From: Varroa destructor
Lineage: Eukaryota; Arthropoda; Arachnida; Mesostigmata; Varroidae
Assembly: GCF_002443255.2 (NCBI RefSeq)
Contig: NW_019211455.1
Location: forward strand, 28,098,239 to 28,162,238
Length of the DNA: 64,000 nt
Direction of reading: 5' to 3'
The position numbers were made by a program, and so were the translations under genes. The notes under the pieces were generated by a model. The model was not told the origin of the DNA. It saw nothing but the letters and a program-made list of their open reading frames with translations, and ran no database searches. Positions 1 through 12,800 of this stretch are shown piece after piece. Every line of letters starts with the position of its first letter. Within the stretch, counting starts at the first letter, position 1.

Positions 1-3000
1 TCTTTTTATTTACCTACTCGTCTATTGCCTATCCTTGATTGCCTTTAGTTTTTAAACGCTTCATTATTTTGCAGGACATGGTTAGGCCCTTTATTTACAG
101 AATAACGGCTCCGTATTTCTCTTTGTCGTAGTTTCTCAGCAGCAAGCCCCTACAGTTGTATTATTACGTCTTTTTAGCGTCAACGTCTAACGACTCGACA
201 ATCGTTTTTACATATGTGGAAAAAAGCTCAATGCAGAAGCCCTTTTTTTTTTTAAGACTAACGCGACTGGCGCCAAAAAGTTGAAAAATTCAAATCGGCC
301 TTTTCTTAGTTTAACTTTCTCGTCCAGTCGAAGTTGATGATAGAAATTTAGGAAAAACTGGAACTTCGGATTCCCTTATAAATAAATAACAAAAGCCTAC
401 CTCATTTGAAGGCGAACGAAGAACTACATTTCAGCCAGTTTCGCCTCAAGATGTAGACTACTGGAAGTGGGTCCAGTATACATATATATATAGAAAGAAG
501 GCGGGCGTCTCAGGGAATATGCGAAAGCTCTCCAACAATATCTTGCTGTCTGGTTGAGCTTACCACACAAAATCTTTCCATTGCCAAATTAAATACAGTC
601 TTTTATTGTTTAAGTGATTGTTCTTTCCAGTCGCTGCTTAGCATTGTCTGACACAAAAAAACATTATGGTCCTGAACAGTTCACTACGAAGCGTTTACTG
701 CCCGTGGCATTGCTGGCATCAGCGACCGACAGCATCCTGTCACGGCGAGACCATAAATATAGATGACGCATTGAGGTATAACGCCGCTGTTATTTAACTT
801 CACTGCACCGTTACGTTCAAGTTACTGGCTTTCTTTATTATAATACTATATGTGATCGTTTCGGGTCTGTGGTAAAACGCCCGTGATAATGTTAAGCTGA
901 ACTTATCCTCATTTAGGGGGCGCCAGGAAAACCATTTCGCGCTTGTTACTCAGCTTCTTTAAATAAGAATAGTAATAGTGACAGTAATAGCAGACGGCTG
1001 GCAACATACCTGAATGATAGGAAACGTTCACTGTTAAAAAAACCAAGCAGAAGAAGTACCTTGGACAAACGCACGAAGTAGAGTAGAACCATTTGATAAC
1101 GATTTGGCATTAAATGCCGAAGTAGAGCTACTAGTCACATTCGTAACTAAATGATCGTTATTTAATATTTTTTTTTTTATTTAATTTAAACAGTACGATA
1201 AAATATCAGAAGAACTAGTAATATAATGAATGTATTATAAAATAATTTTTAGAAAAACGTTCACATTTCTCTTTATTCAGTCAAGGACCATAGGTTGTGC
1301 TGAAAAAGGCCACTCTTAATGTAAGGACCCAACGAGCATAACAGTTGCTTGTTGAAAATGTAAATAACTTCCGCTAGATAACATCCGGTAGTTCACTATT
1401 TCAAAAGTCTGGTTTTCAGTATTAGACAAAGTATGCCTATGCCTAAACAAACAAAGTGCCTTTTCGAACCTAGACCATTATCCGTACCACAGGCAAACAC
1501 CTACACTGCAATCATCGAGGGGGGGACCACTGATTCCTTGAGACATCGTAGCAAAGCCGAAACGTTTGTCGAATAGTACCTTACAGGATCATGATCATAG
1601 TATAAATAATAAAAATAATCTTATCTATGTTATAACCTTCTATCTACGTCAGCTAGATTATAGCAATAAAAATAATAAGTTATTATTTTTATATACTTTT
1701 TTTTTATATCATGATTCAAATTGCTTTTTTCGTGCTGTATCATCGTTATTAGTAATTGTCTCTTAACCCTGGCATTGTTTTTATGCTCGTCTTTGTCTGA
1801 CAAGAAAGTACTTGCTAAGCCCACTGGGCTACAACAAACCGGCGCAGCCACCTCGGCTAATCGAAGAAAAAAAAAATAACCATGGGAGTGTCAACATCGT
1901 TCTCATTTCATAAACCCATATGTGTGCTACTATCCTGACTGAGTAACTAGAAAGATATAATCGCTCCGAATCTTTCTATTGCCGGAACGTCTTCTATAAA
2001 TTTTCTCTGCTTCATTTGAACAAAGAAACAAAAAAAAAATTAAAGCGTTAATTTACGCACTATTGGTCTGTGTGATCCTTTGATGGGAAGTGATGTCGGA
2101 GTAAATTAGAGCTACGCCAGTTAAGTGAAGTAGATATCATAGCTATCAGATATGTATAGTAATACATTTTTGAGAAAGTTAAATTGATAGCTATTGACGC
2201 CGCAACTTATAAGCCATGCGGCTCGAGCAATTATAACTTAAACTTACAATGTAACTATCGATGGAAAAATGTTAACGTATATATAATGTGGCTGATTAGA
2301 ATTCTACTGTTTTACCAGACGATACGAACGGATCGCTTTGCAGAGAGACAACATTAGGACTGCTGCTACAATTGCAGGCTAAGTAGGAGCCGACTTGTCT
2401 CATTGTGGTTGCCTAGGAGATTTTCAAAGTATTTCTATGTATGAGGAATAGTTTTGGATATTTGTTGTGTACGATATAGGGTATTATAAAATAACAATTA
2501 TAGAGACAACAGTCAATCTAACCTTTCGTTGGCGTCGCATTAGAATCGTGTCACGATGATTCAGGTATTAGACGCGTTACGTACATGGCACGCAACGTGT
2601 TTTTTCTATCGATTTATCAATTTGCTCTGTAACCCAATGTGACAGCATTAGCAGACGCTGCTAGGTCTCCTAGTTATTACAAATAATGTCCTTTTTGTTG
2701 TTCAGTGAACGTCCATTTTGTGTGTGTTGGCCTGAAGGAATGCTAGAACTGGGAATCTAGTGAAGCTTCGTACGATCAATCACAGCCAAAAATAGCCTGA
2801 ATCACCGTACAAAACAAGTAACTATAGAGCAACGGAACAGCGGATATAGTGCCATTTCTTCGGTAAATGCTTTTCGCGAGCCGTTAGCCTCTAGATAACG
2901 AGCAGCGTAATGATCTACCACGAGTTTATATTCAGCATGCGTGCATGTATATTTGTGCAATTTAGAACCATGACTATTCGCCGTTTTGTCGTCCTCCGTG

Positions 3001-3565
3001 ATGTTTATTGGTTAAACCGACGTTGTCTGATCGAAGCCTTCTTTCTTACGATGACTCTGTCACCATCTGAGCTTTTCTTTCACTTCCTTTTGCGAATAAG
3101 CGCTCTGTTTCCTCCAGTATATATCCATCAGGTGGAGCGACTTCGTAGTCGCAACCGTTCTTCTATTAAGTATTTATTACATATAGACATACCTATATTT
3201 GACCGACTTCGGAGGTTCGTACGGTCAGTAACCGTGCCGTAGTCTAAATTTGCCGCTCTGCAAATACATGTTATATACCGTATAAGATATACAAGAAGTA
3301 ACAACAAATTAACTTGTGTATTTTATAGGGTCAACGCTCACAACACTTACAATAGTCACAATAGCAAAGGTAAATTTGTTTCCCTTCGAAAAATAACTAG
3401 AATCGTTATTGTTATGTGTATGACATTGTTGAAGATTCTCTTTTGGGTAGCGGCCTTGATAATTTTGAAAATCGTGGACAGACAAAAGGTAACGGCCATC
3501 GCTGCCATTTCTCGCCGTTAACGCAGCGGGCCTTCGCTGCCCTAGACAATTCCTAATAGAAAACA
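1..3565. other. No recognisable gene; A/T-rich sequence downstream of the fucosyltransferase exons
   Basis: This stretch is AT-rich and stop-rich on both strands. I looked on the minus strand for the missing C-terminal exons of the fucosyltransferase (motifs such as FYLxFENS and DYxTEK) and found none I could defend. The longest open frame (2910-3242, plus) has no recognisable domain and looks like chance. The minus-strand frame at 3309-3605 may be the decayed tail of the Mutator-like relic next to it. Confidence 0.4.
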
Positions 3566-4011
3566 TCATTTTTGCAAATGACAAACTAACTGTTGATACT
3601 GACAATCAGCCAACTTGTCCACCTTTCGAGTTTCATTCGGATCATTGTGCCTGTTGCGGTGAACGGACATTTCTGCGTATGTACTACCGGCATATATCAA
3701 CTTTTCCAACGAGCCTCGTCCGGCACTGCAATGATCAATAAGGCCAATACGCTTGCCTAAAGTATTTAGCCTACTTTGAGTGGCCAATTGGGAACGTATT
3801 GTTGATTAGTGTTACACTTGTCACAGCCATATTTTATAACGGGATTTAAAGCTATGCCGCGTCCTCGTTCGCTCAGAATACTATTCGAACCGTCTAGTGT
3901 ATGTACTTTTGAATCAGACTGATAGCTTTCGAACTTGGCAAAATTGAAAACATGATATTGATGCCCACATACTTCAACGTGTCTGCCTCGTAACAAAGCA
4001 ACGCCTATCAA
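3566..4011 (-). mobile_element. Decayed Mutator-like (MULE-type) transposase fragment
   Basis: Two overlapping minus-strand frames together resemble the N-terminal part of the Mutator-like transposase domain common in arthropod genomes. The first (4011-3766) holds ILSERGRGIAL followed by YGCDKC, matching the family pattern E-[KR]-x-G-[LF]-x-[ST] ... C-x-x-C. The second (3787-3566) holds IGLIDHCSAGRGSLEKL, matching the following 'x-IGxGxxxLxxF/L' helix. The frame change between them and the lack of a later catalytic region mean it is a dead fragment. It lies directly 3' of the third fucosyltransferase exon, in the same orientation, probably inside an intron. The match is by remembered family pattern, not by alignment; the relic may extend to about 3309. 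Confidence 0.45.
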
Positions 4012-4027
4012 ACTGCCTTGTCCTTAC

Positions 4028-5130
4028 CGTAAGGAATGGGAATGTCCGAGTCTGAACGATAGGTCATGCTTAAGTTGAACAGGCCGTTGAGATCCTTCAT
4101 CGTTAGCTTGGGGTCAGCCATAAAGGTATGGTAAGGTGACTCATCCGTGAAGAATATCCACTGTTGATTAATCGGCCGCGTTTTAGGTAGGGCTGTTTTG
4201 ATATCTGCAGCGAGGATGTTAAAAAATAGTTATTGCTTGATTTTGCTAAAAGACATCGATAGATGGGAACAACGGCCTCTAGATAGAGAATCCGCTGAAA
4301 GTGGCATTTATGGGGCAAGACAATTACTTACTTCTCAAAAGATGCAAATGAAACATGACTGCGTCGCTGAATCTCACCAGCGAATCATTTACTTCCAGGC
4401 GGCAATTTCTGACTGAACACTGTGCGAACGGATCTCTCTCAATGGATCCGAATGATCGAAGGAAGCGCCTCTGCATGCGAGCTCCCACTTTCCATATTGA
4501 GATCCTGCCATCACCATAATAATAATAATAATAACAAATGCAGTTACTCTAAAAGCCCGAACGGGTAGCCAGTAAAATCCCAATCGACGTATACTTAATT
4601 AAGTCAGAAGAAATTTGGTTGTTACGTGAAAATGAAGAATCATGCAGAATGCAAAAATTAATTACGGAGCGAAACATCCAAGCCCCCGCCAGGACTTCAC
4701 ACCCCCCACAGTCATGCGAGCAGAAGTGACGTGGTCGGTCAAGAGAGTGGTTTGGGTTTTGTACCAAAAGACAGATGAAACATGCCTTAGGATGCATCAT
4801 CGACAGGCATCGCTTAATTTAACCACACCGACTTCGGTCATTTTAAAGAATAAACTGTTTAATGAACAATAAATGTAAAACCTATTTTCGTTGGGCTTAT
4901 ATTCAAATCTTTTTTTTTTTTATCTCGCCCTGGTTCAGCTAGACACAAACGAATTTGTCTTACGTATAGTTCCGTTTGTTCAATTCTGACTCTTGCAATT
5001 CCTTGATGCTTCCCAGATTTGCCTGGATGGGTAGCATGCCGAGGTTACTGACTAATGCCAAGATGACATAAGCCGAAATCAAAGTCAGGACAAGTACGGC
5101 TTTAAAGCAAGAACGATTGGTATACGACAT
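4028..5130 (-). CDS. Alpha-1,3-fucosyltransferase-like type II Golgi enzyme, 5' part only
   Basis: Three minus-strand exons join in phase: 5130-4964, 4504-4332 and 4204-4028, with donors GTAAGA, GTAAGT and GTAAGG and AG acceptors. They encode about 172 residues. The start is a short cytoplasmic tail (MSYTNRSCFK) and one membrane segment at about residues 11-30, giving the type II topology usual for Golgi glycosyltransferases. Exon 2 has PFAQCSVRNCRLE and FSDAVMFHLHLL, the 'CPVxxC ... ADAVLFH' block of the family. Exon 3 has IFFTDESPYHTF and LFNLSMTYRSDSDIPIPYG, the hallmark 'ESP...FNWTMTYRxDSDIxxPYG' motif. These enzymes move fucose from GDP-fucose to N-acetylglucosamine on glycans. The ATG directly follows an acceptor-like TTTACAG, so a 5' UTR exon or more coding sequence may lie upstream. 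The GDP-binding C-terminal half was not found. Confidence 0.8.
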
Positions 5131-8100
5131 CTGTAAAGCACAAGAAGTGTATTTTTAGGTAAAAATTCTCATAATACTAAATGTATTTACAATAAATATA
5201 CGACAATACTTGAATTTTCGTTCTCTACGAACAGCCTCCGCCCTTTATTTAAATGTAACACAGTCACAAAGCGCAGTCCCTTATAATCTTTTGTTTTTTA
5301 TCTACTGTTTACTAGATTTTCTTTATTCGTTTAGCCATTACGCAGACGATCAGTTCTTTCGGTTATTACACTGTTTATAGGTTTGTTAGTAGTTAAGTTC
5401 ATTTAATCATTTTTGCTACTTGAATTGTAGATTACTCTAGACCGCTTGCTGCTGCTCCGTGATGAACCAATCAAGCTAAATGGGCCGTTGAAAAAAACAT
5501 ATTAATGAAAATCAGCAACAGTTCGAGATGCAAGTTGGCCGTAGGCGTTTTGGGCATTGGCTCGCACCGCCATTGGTGACAGCTAAAAAATCATTCGTTA
5601 ACATATATATATATATATATAGAATGATCTTTCCTGCGCAGAAAATACCAAATGCCAGTCCGAAACCCCGTAGTAACGCGTTTATATCCATGACGTTTAG
5701 CAAAGCTATACCGCGATCTCGAAAGATGGAGGCGCCTTCGACCTATTAGGCAGATTTTGACAGTGTTGCGCGTGAGCGCAGTTCATACGAGTAGAAATCC
5801 TCGTTTGCTTTAAGAGCCCAAGGTGAACCGGTATTCAGGCGGTCGATAGTTTGCTAAAAGTATTTCTGTGGCACAAAGTAAATCGAGTTGTACAGTCAGG
5901 ATAGAATACATTAGTTAAATAGCGACGATTAATTTTATTATGCCATCTATAGATAGATAAAATTATCTGTTACACGTATTTATCGTTCAAACAGCTTGAC
6001 ATCAAGCGAATTTTTTTCCTATTTGGAAGAAAATGTCCATTTCAGTAAGCACACTGATAACCTTATGAAAAGAAAACGTACAAAAATTAATTAGTAAAAA
6101 AAGCATGTTATCGATATTTAAACTTGTCGTTAAAGGGTTAAAATCCCATCATTTTTTTAGGTTTGCGGTGAATGACAATTATCTGCCGACCTAACGTGCC
6201 ATCTCCGCCGACAATTTGGAAAGAAAAAAAAAATTGGTTCATAAACCGTCCGATAGTTGCGATCAGTTCCGTGTGTTCAGGGAAACTTCCGAACGATACG
6301 ATGATAAACAATAAGTGTATATTTATTTCTAGCATATAAAAATATTTACTGTCTACAGTTTAAAATCTCTTTCTATTTTTTTCGACACCAGCGAAAGCAG
6401 TCGTTCTGCAGAGTATTTTTCACCGAACTATTTTTTTTCCAGTCCCTTTCAGAAATCGGTTAGCGATCTTTTATTTCCTACTTCAAATCACCACATTTTC
6501 AGCTGTTATTTGGCTTAGCGGGGTAATTAGAACAGAGCGCTATACTGGATAGCGTGCGCAATGGACGACCCTGTTTGGCGAGACAACGGAAAGACCCTAG
6601 TTATCTCCGATATGCGACATATGAAAAATCTTTTCGCTTACAGCCTACCGATAGGTTATTGTTGTCGGAGAGTTCCATTCAAGTTGACTCTTTAACTTCG
6701 GATCTGTGGCACAACAATAGCCAGTCAAGTTTTCCCCCCATGACGACGTGAATAGAACGAAAAGAGAGCTATTGCCTTGACGTTTCGCCAACGGCCTGCC
6801 CATCCATGCCATCTTAAGTTAGCACCGACTAAATACATAGATAGTTTAACTTTAGCAAAATAAATGCTTTTATCTACATACTAGCAGCAAAAAATAGGAC
6901 AACACAACTGCGTGTCAGTTTGTCTAGCTTCAATTAACTCATGAGCCGCATATACAGGCTAGGACTCATCCCGAACGTGAGCTTAGTATATATCGGGTGT
7001 GATGACCCCTTTTAGTGGAAATTACGTTTGCAATAGGTTTGCAGTATGCGCTCATGGCTAAACCAATGGATAATTGTGAATGTACCCGCTGAAACTTTCC
7101 TACAGTGGCGATTGTCCACTGATTTCCAGTGGCGTTTTGACTCGGTAGCATCTTGTACAGGAAATGAATTTTCTTTTGGCATGACGTACACCATTTGGCA
7201 TATAAACATATAGCTCGAAGGAATAGAAGAATCCGATAAAAAGAATCGCATCTTCCGTAAACTATGACAAAGGTTGCCAGATGGTTGTCAGTATAGTAGT
7301 ATGATTCTTCCGGTTTCCGGTAAGCATATTTAGGAGATGTCTTAATAACTTGTATAGCTTTTTTTGCTCTGAGCTGTTGGGCCGTGATGTTGCTGAATCA
7401 CATTTGTTTTCCATGTCTATATAAATGGCCCCTTGGAAAATCCCTCGGCCGATTAGCGGATAGTATCAGCATGGACATTTAACATTAATATACGATGCAG
7501 CGAGATAGCCGTGTATTGAAGCAGTGGATCACTTTTTGATTTAGGATGTGTTTTTTTAATTCTCTATAGTGTGTTTAAATCCTAAGGCCGTAGGACGAAT
7601 TCTGCTTACGAAAAACGGCCCAGTGGTTAGCCAAGGTTAACAATTAGTTAATCTAACGAAAGTGCCCCGCTTCTGGAAAGGCAGTACAAAAGCCATAGTT
7701 GAAGGTATCGGTTAAGAATGAAGATTTTGTGCATCGGAAGCCATAATTTAGTCGCCTTTCAACGTTGTGTTTAGCCTTCGATCAATACAAATTGCTAGAA
7801 GCTGAATGCCGGCGCAACTTAAGAATATGCAAGGCAATAGGATAAACAGAAGGTTCCCAAGTGACTAGCAATAAGATCGATGGACATATAACAAAGCAAG
7901 AGTATCACAGTGATTAAGCCTTTCATACAGAAAACTCCTAATCGGACATTACCACCTGAGGTAGATGTCATTACATAAATATCGTTCCGGTAGACAAAAC
8001 AGCATCTGTTCATGGTAGGCAGATACTACATCCGCCCTGAACGTGCTATCTTATTTAACAACGTCTCCAACATATGTATGACATGATATACCGCATAGAT

Positions 8101-9774
8101 GTATCGTTAAACCGCTCCTGTTGCCACCTTTAATTTTGATTGTACATCGCTATATAGTGGACAAATTCCGCTATACAACAACGTGACATCGAGCTCTGAG
8201 CACATCGTATTAACTTTTCCATGTTTCCGGTTTTACGTCCGGTGTCGCCGTTAGGCATAGTTCCATCAGAAGGTTGGCCCGGAACGAACAAGTGTATCTA
8301 TGCTTGGGTGCGAACCTAGGCCGCAACGTGTACCCGGGATTAATAGGCAAGTACGTATTAACGCAAATATAGTATTTACTTCGAGTCACAGAAAAACTTC
8401 TCAGCGACGTCAAGTACCGTATTCTGTTCCGTACTGATACAACGTCAAATAGAAAATGATTCATTCACAATAACGATAAATGCAATGGGACATTGGCTAT
8501 CGAGCACCGGCCGCGAAAGCAAATTTAACATAATTCTTCCTCTTCTTTGAAGCACTATTATTGCCAGCAACTTCCATGTCGCCGCAGTGTCTGAGCATTC
8601 AAAATCTGCCGAGAGGCGTTACGTAATACTTTGGTCTATCCACACTTCGGAAAACCATTGAACCCTTCCATACGTACTTACAAAATCGTAAGAGAAGCTT
8701 CCTTATTGGATGTCTTGCCTAAAATGGTCAATGGCAGAATGCTACGTTTTATAAAAGTCATGTAATGATTACAGGTATTGAAACTGAAAAACGCCAAATA
8801 TTAACAAAAAAAATAATATTGATATTAAATAACGACATTAAGCGTCTTCTGACAAACAGTGAATGAAAAATATTATATAACCAAACGGTTGAAAGGTGAG
8901 ACAACGAAGATAATGATTCTTCCGAACATCGAAACCCGTCACTTCGTTGTTAAAATACGACGATCCAGTCGGACTGTCGTTTGCTCAGGTTAAATTATTT
9001 TCTTTTATTTCGCTTAATGTTGAACTGTATATTGTTGATTAGGGTATCATTAAGAGACAATAAAGGCTCCTGTAATATTTACGTAATGTAAGGAGTTATT
9101 CTGCCACCATCGCCAATGTTATGGGGACCTTTCTCCCGAAAACTCTGACTCGAAGTTGTCTAATTACGGACTGATAAGGTTGCAAGACGGTGACTACCTG
9201 ACGGAAGAGTTTGAACGTTATTGCCTTTCCCTTATCCGCTTGATGAGAGGCCTGCGAAGGATACGCAGACCTACGATAACTACTAAGTTTAGTTCAATTT
9301 ACTGTCACACTTGAACTTCGAAAAAAAAAAAACCATATCGATAATAACATTATCACGGACAGAATGATTGCTCCAACAAAAAAGGTGGTTTGGTCAACTG
9401 AAACTCCCGGGTTGGTTAGATTAAGAAATGTGATGTCTCTGCGAACTCATTTTTAATGAAGAAGATTTAATATTTTTTTAAAAATGTAACACACTCTTCT
9501 CCTTTCAGTATAGTTTACCTCCTATACAGTGTTTGTATAGAGAAGTCTGACTTGCTATGTTTTCTCGTTTTTAGTTGACATTAACGTTCTATATTTGGCA
9601 TCAGAATTACTTCGACTACCCAATGACGGTCGTGAGAATGAAGTTGTTTCGTTACCGAAAACGCACTACTGAGGCGCATCAGCATTATTCCGGGCGTCCT
9701 CAATTCTCTGTTAGCAGAGGCACAGACAAAAACCGATCGTTGCCCTTATTGATGCCCACGTCATTAACATTTTA
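5131..9774. other. No recognisable gene
   Basis: AT-rich sequence 5' of the fucosyltransferase, with short homopolymer runs and a short (TA)n tract near 5602-5620. Open frames (for example 5512-5703 minus, 6554-6751 plus, 7012-7251 minus, 8210-8464 minus) are short and match no family I know. Undetected small exons or 5' UTR exons of the fucosyltransferase cannot be excluded. Confidence 0.4.
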
Positions 9775-9829
9775 CTGCTTCGCCTGGTGCTGACGTTCGC
9801 GCCAATAGAACGCGCACCAGACGAAGCAG
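9775..9829. repeat. Long imperfect hairpin (inverted repeat)
   Basis: The sequence folds back on itself: arm TGCTTCGCCTGGTGC (9776-9790) pairs with GCACCAGACGAAGCA (9814-9828) with one C-A mismatch, and an inner CGTTC/GAACG pair extends the stem around a 9-nt loop. About 20 base pairs form in 55 nt. It could be a small-RNA precursor, a transposon end or a chance palindrome. No transposase or target-site duplication was seen nearby. Confidence 0.6.
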
Positions 9830-12800
9830 CGCGTTTTGCGTACGGATTACTTTTGAATGGAATATGGCGTCATTTCGTACAGCTTTCATAACAGAATTAT
9901 TGATATGTATCCAATGTGTACTGCAATAGCACAAACATTACGTTATTTATGTGAACAGAGAAAGCTAGTAATGATGTGCCGACCTCTGAGAATGACGGGA
10001 TAGGGATGTCGGATTGGCGGCGATAGTTCCTGCGGTGAAAACGGCCAACTATTCCGCCGGATTTTCTATCGTGTTAAAAAATAACAGCATCTAATAACGT
10101 AAAATTGTACCACATCTTTGTTAAGGTACTGACGAACAAACCTAGTGACAGGAACCGATAACAAGTCGACGTAGATTAGATAAATAATAGCATTTCGTTT
10201 TGGGGTCTGAATTTTGGCTGTATTACGAGTCCTCAATCTGAGCACAGCATATTTTGAAGTTCTTTCCGAGACTTTAAAAGACGCGATCTATATCTACGCG
10301 ATAGAGCTGCTACGGGTACTAGCGTTTAACAAAACCGAATTGATGTTTACGACGTAGTGTGATCCAATCAGGATCGGTCCCAGTTAGTTCAGCCGATTGG
10401 CCTTACTTCAAGGGGATCAACTTAAACAAACAGGTGGTGTTTTGCCAATTTGAGACGCTGTACTACATTAGTCGCCTATTTAATTGGCCCTATTGACGGC
10501 GTCCTCATATATATATGTTTGCCTATTAAACCTAACGACACGACGGAATACCGTGAACAGTTTCGAACGCTTTGTCTGATCAACATCTTCACTAGCCACC
10601 ACAAGGACACTTTCTAACATGGAACTCAGGAGTGGAACATAGTACGATCTGAAGAACAATTTCGTTCAACAACAACAACAAAACTGGCCGGCTGTTTGTC
10701 GAGAAGTACCGATATTGTCGACGGCATGAAAATCGGCATTTTATATACTTTCGTTGGTTTCCATTGTAACGAGAACTGCTATATAAAGCAATGTTGTCTT
10801 GTGTTGTTTTCGTGTGTATTGTAGATCATTTCGTTAAAGATAGTGCGGTCTGTTTTACCCTAAAAGCTTTACACACAATAACAGTTAACGTAAAATCAAC
10901 ACCGTATCAATAGGACTGTATGTTAGTTCAGTAACACCTAGAAAATCTAACGTCTCAGCCCAGTCACGCGCGAAACAGGGGGCAGTTTGACTTCATGGAT
11001 ACGGAAACTGACCGCCGTTTCAATATCAATTCACTATCTAGCTACAGGTAAATTGCCTTCATGTCCATTCTGTCGAATAGTTCCAGATACGGATATGAAA
11101 GCGGACTGAAAGTTCGAGTCGATAGATCATCGGATCGCGCTTTCCGTACGAGAACAATGGATATATACAACAGCGCCATTGCCAGCTAAATCGAAAAAAC
11201 CCGAAAAACATCTAGAGGTAAAAAAATAATGGCTACCTCATGCTGCCCCTGTTAGTTTGTCACTCGTGATTCAGTACGCTCCGTTCAATAACATACCAGC
11301 TTCGGTCTATACGGCGCTTCGCTACACAAACGCATCGACTCAATAGGTAACGGACTGTACTTGATAAGTAAGTTCATAATGACTACCGATTTGAATTGAA
11401 ACTTTGCTTTGTCAAAATGGCACAAACGCAACTGGATAGGCAGTTAGCCCAGACATTCTATCGGGCACTTGAACAAGATAGCATATTATGAGTATGTCTT
11501 GCTACGGCGTATCGCTGCCAAGACGGCGAAAAATCAGGTACGCCTCACTGCGATTTCTCTTACCTTTTCCGTAGAGATCTTACTGAACTTCGACGGATCG
11601 CAGACGACAGACATACCCTCTACAAAAAAGATTATTTTATTCTCCACAGAAGAAGTATGCACCCCAATTAGCTACAACCTTCTGCCATTTTACCGGTATC
11701 ATACTCTGTAGAAGTCAGAGATATGAGAGATGAAATCCCAAAACGCAATTTAGACATTATATTGAGATTTAGATTATTTTCTTATTACGAAATTTTGAAC
11801 AAAATTTAACTCCTGCATTTTTGCCACTACAATGTGAGGTCAGGCTCTGTCCTGCAAAAAGAAGAAAAGGATCATCACAGGTCGCAAATCGCTACAAGAA
11901 TCACTACTATAGCGTCTCTACGTCTGTGTTCCTTCTCGAATCGCGTGGCAATCGTATTACTTTGATCAAGGTGAAAAAAGTGCGTATTTTTACCTTATAG
12001 TAAACCTGGGTGTCAACACTCCCACACTTTTATATGGGTCAACTTTTTGTTATTCCATTTTCTTTCGCAAGTTTTTTGAGCCAACCACTGACGATGTTTT
12101 CTTTGTAGGAGAACCTTTGCCAGATATATGGTAAGGACCGTTGTAGTTTCAAGATGCAGCTCGTATTCATAAATCAGTTCAATTCCCATGGCCGGCCATA
12201 TTCAAATGAACGATCTGAGATATCATCACAAAACCAAATGTGTCACCGGTACAAAATAGCGTCATCTTTATATGCGATATCAACGCTTGTCACGTTGATT
12301 GACCTTATAGGCACTACTCTACTCGACAGTGTTTCACTTCTCAGTAAAAGGTAACTTACCATACCGCCATAACTATTCAATAATGCAAGTCCTAAAATCC
12401 CTGGCTGATTAGAGACGATAGGTTACTATCCATGTTTTCACCATGGTCGCTAGGCTAGTGAAAATTAATCTCGTTCGCAGGTTTGCCAGCTACGTCGATC
12501 GAGGCGTTTCTATATACAGCGTTAGGCCGCATGAAAATGAATAATAAACCCATTGTAGTCGAGTTCGTTCTATAAAATTCGACCCCCACAGAAAATGCTA
12601 CACGCATGTAGGAATGAAACAAAGTGACGTATAAGCGAAAGCCGATTGTATACACATTTGATTTGCAATATCTTGAGTAGGCGATATCAACGCATCCTAT
12701 TCACAGTCGTTTCGTGGGACATTTTCGAAACGATCAAACACTTGAAAGGCCTATATCAGCCACATGAATTAAACAAATCGAAACGTTTCGGGTAGGCAGT

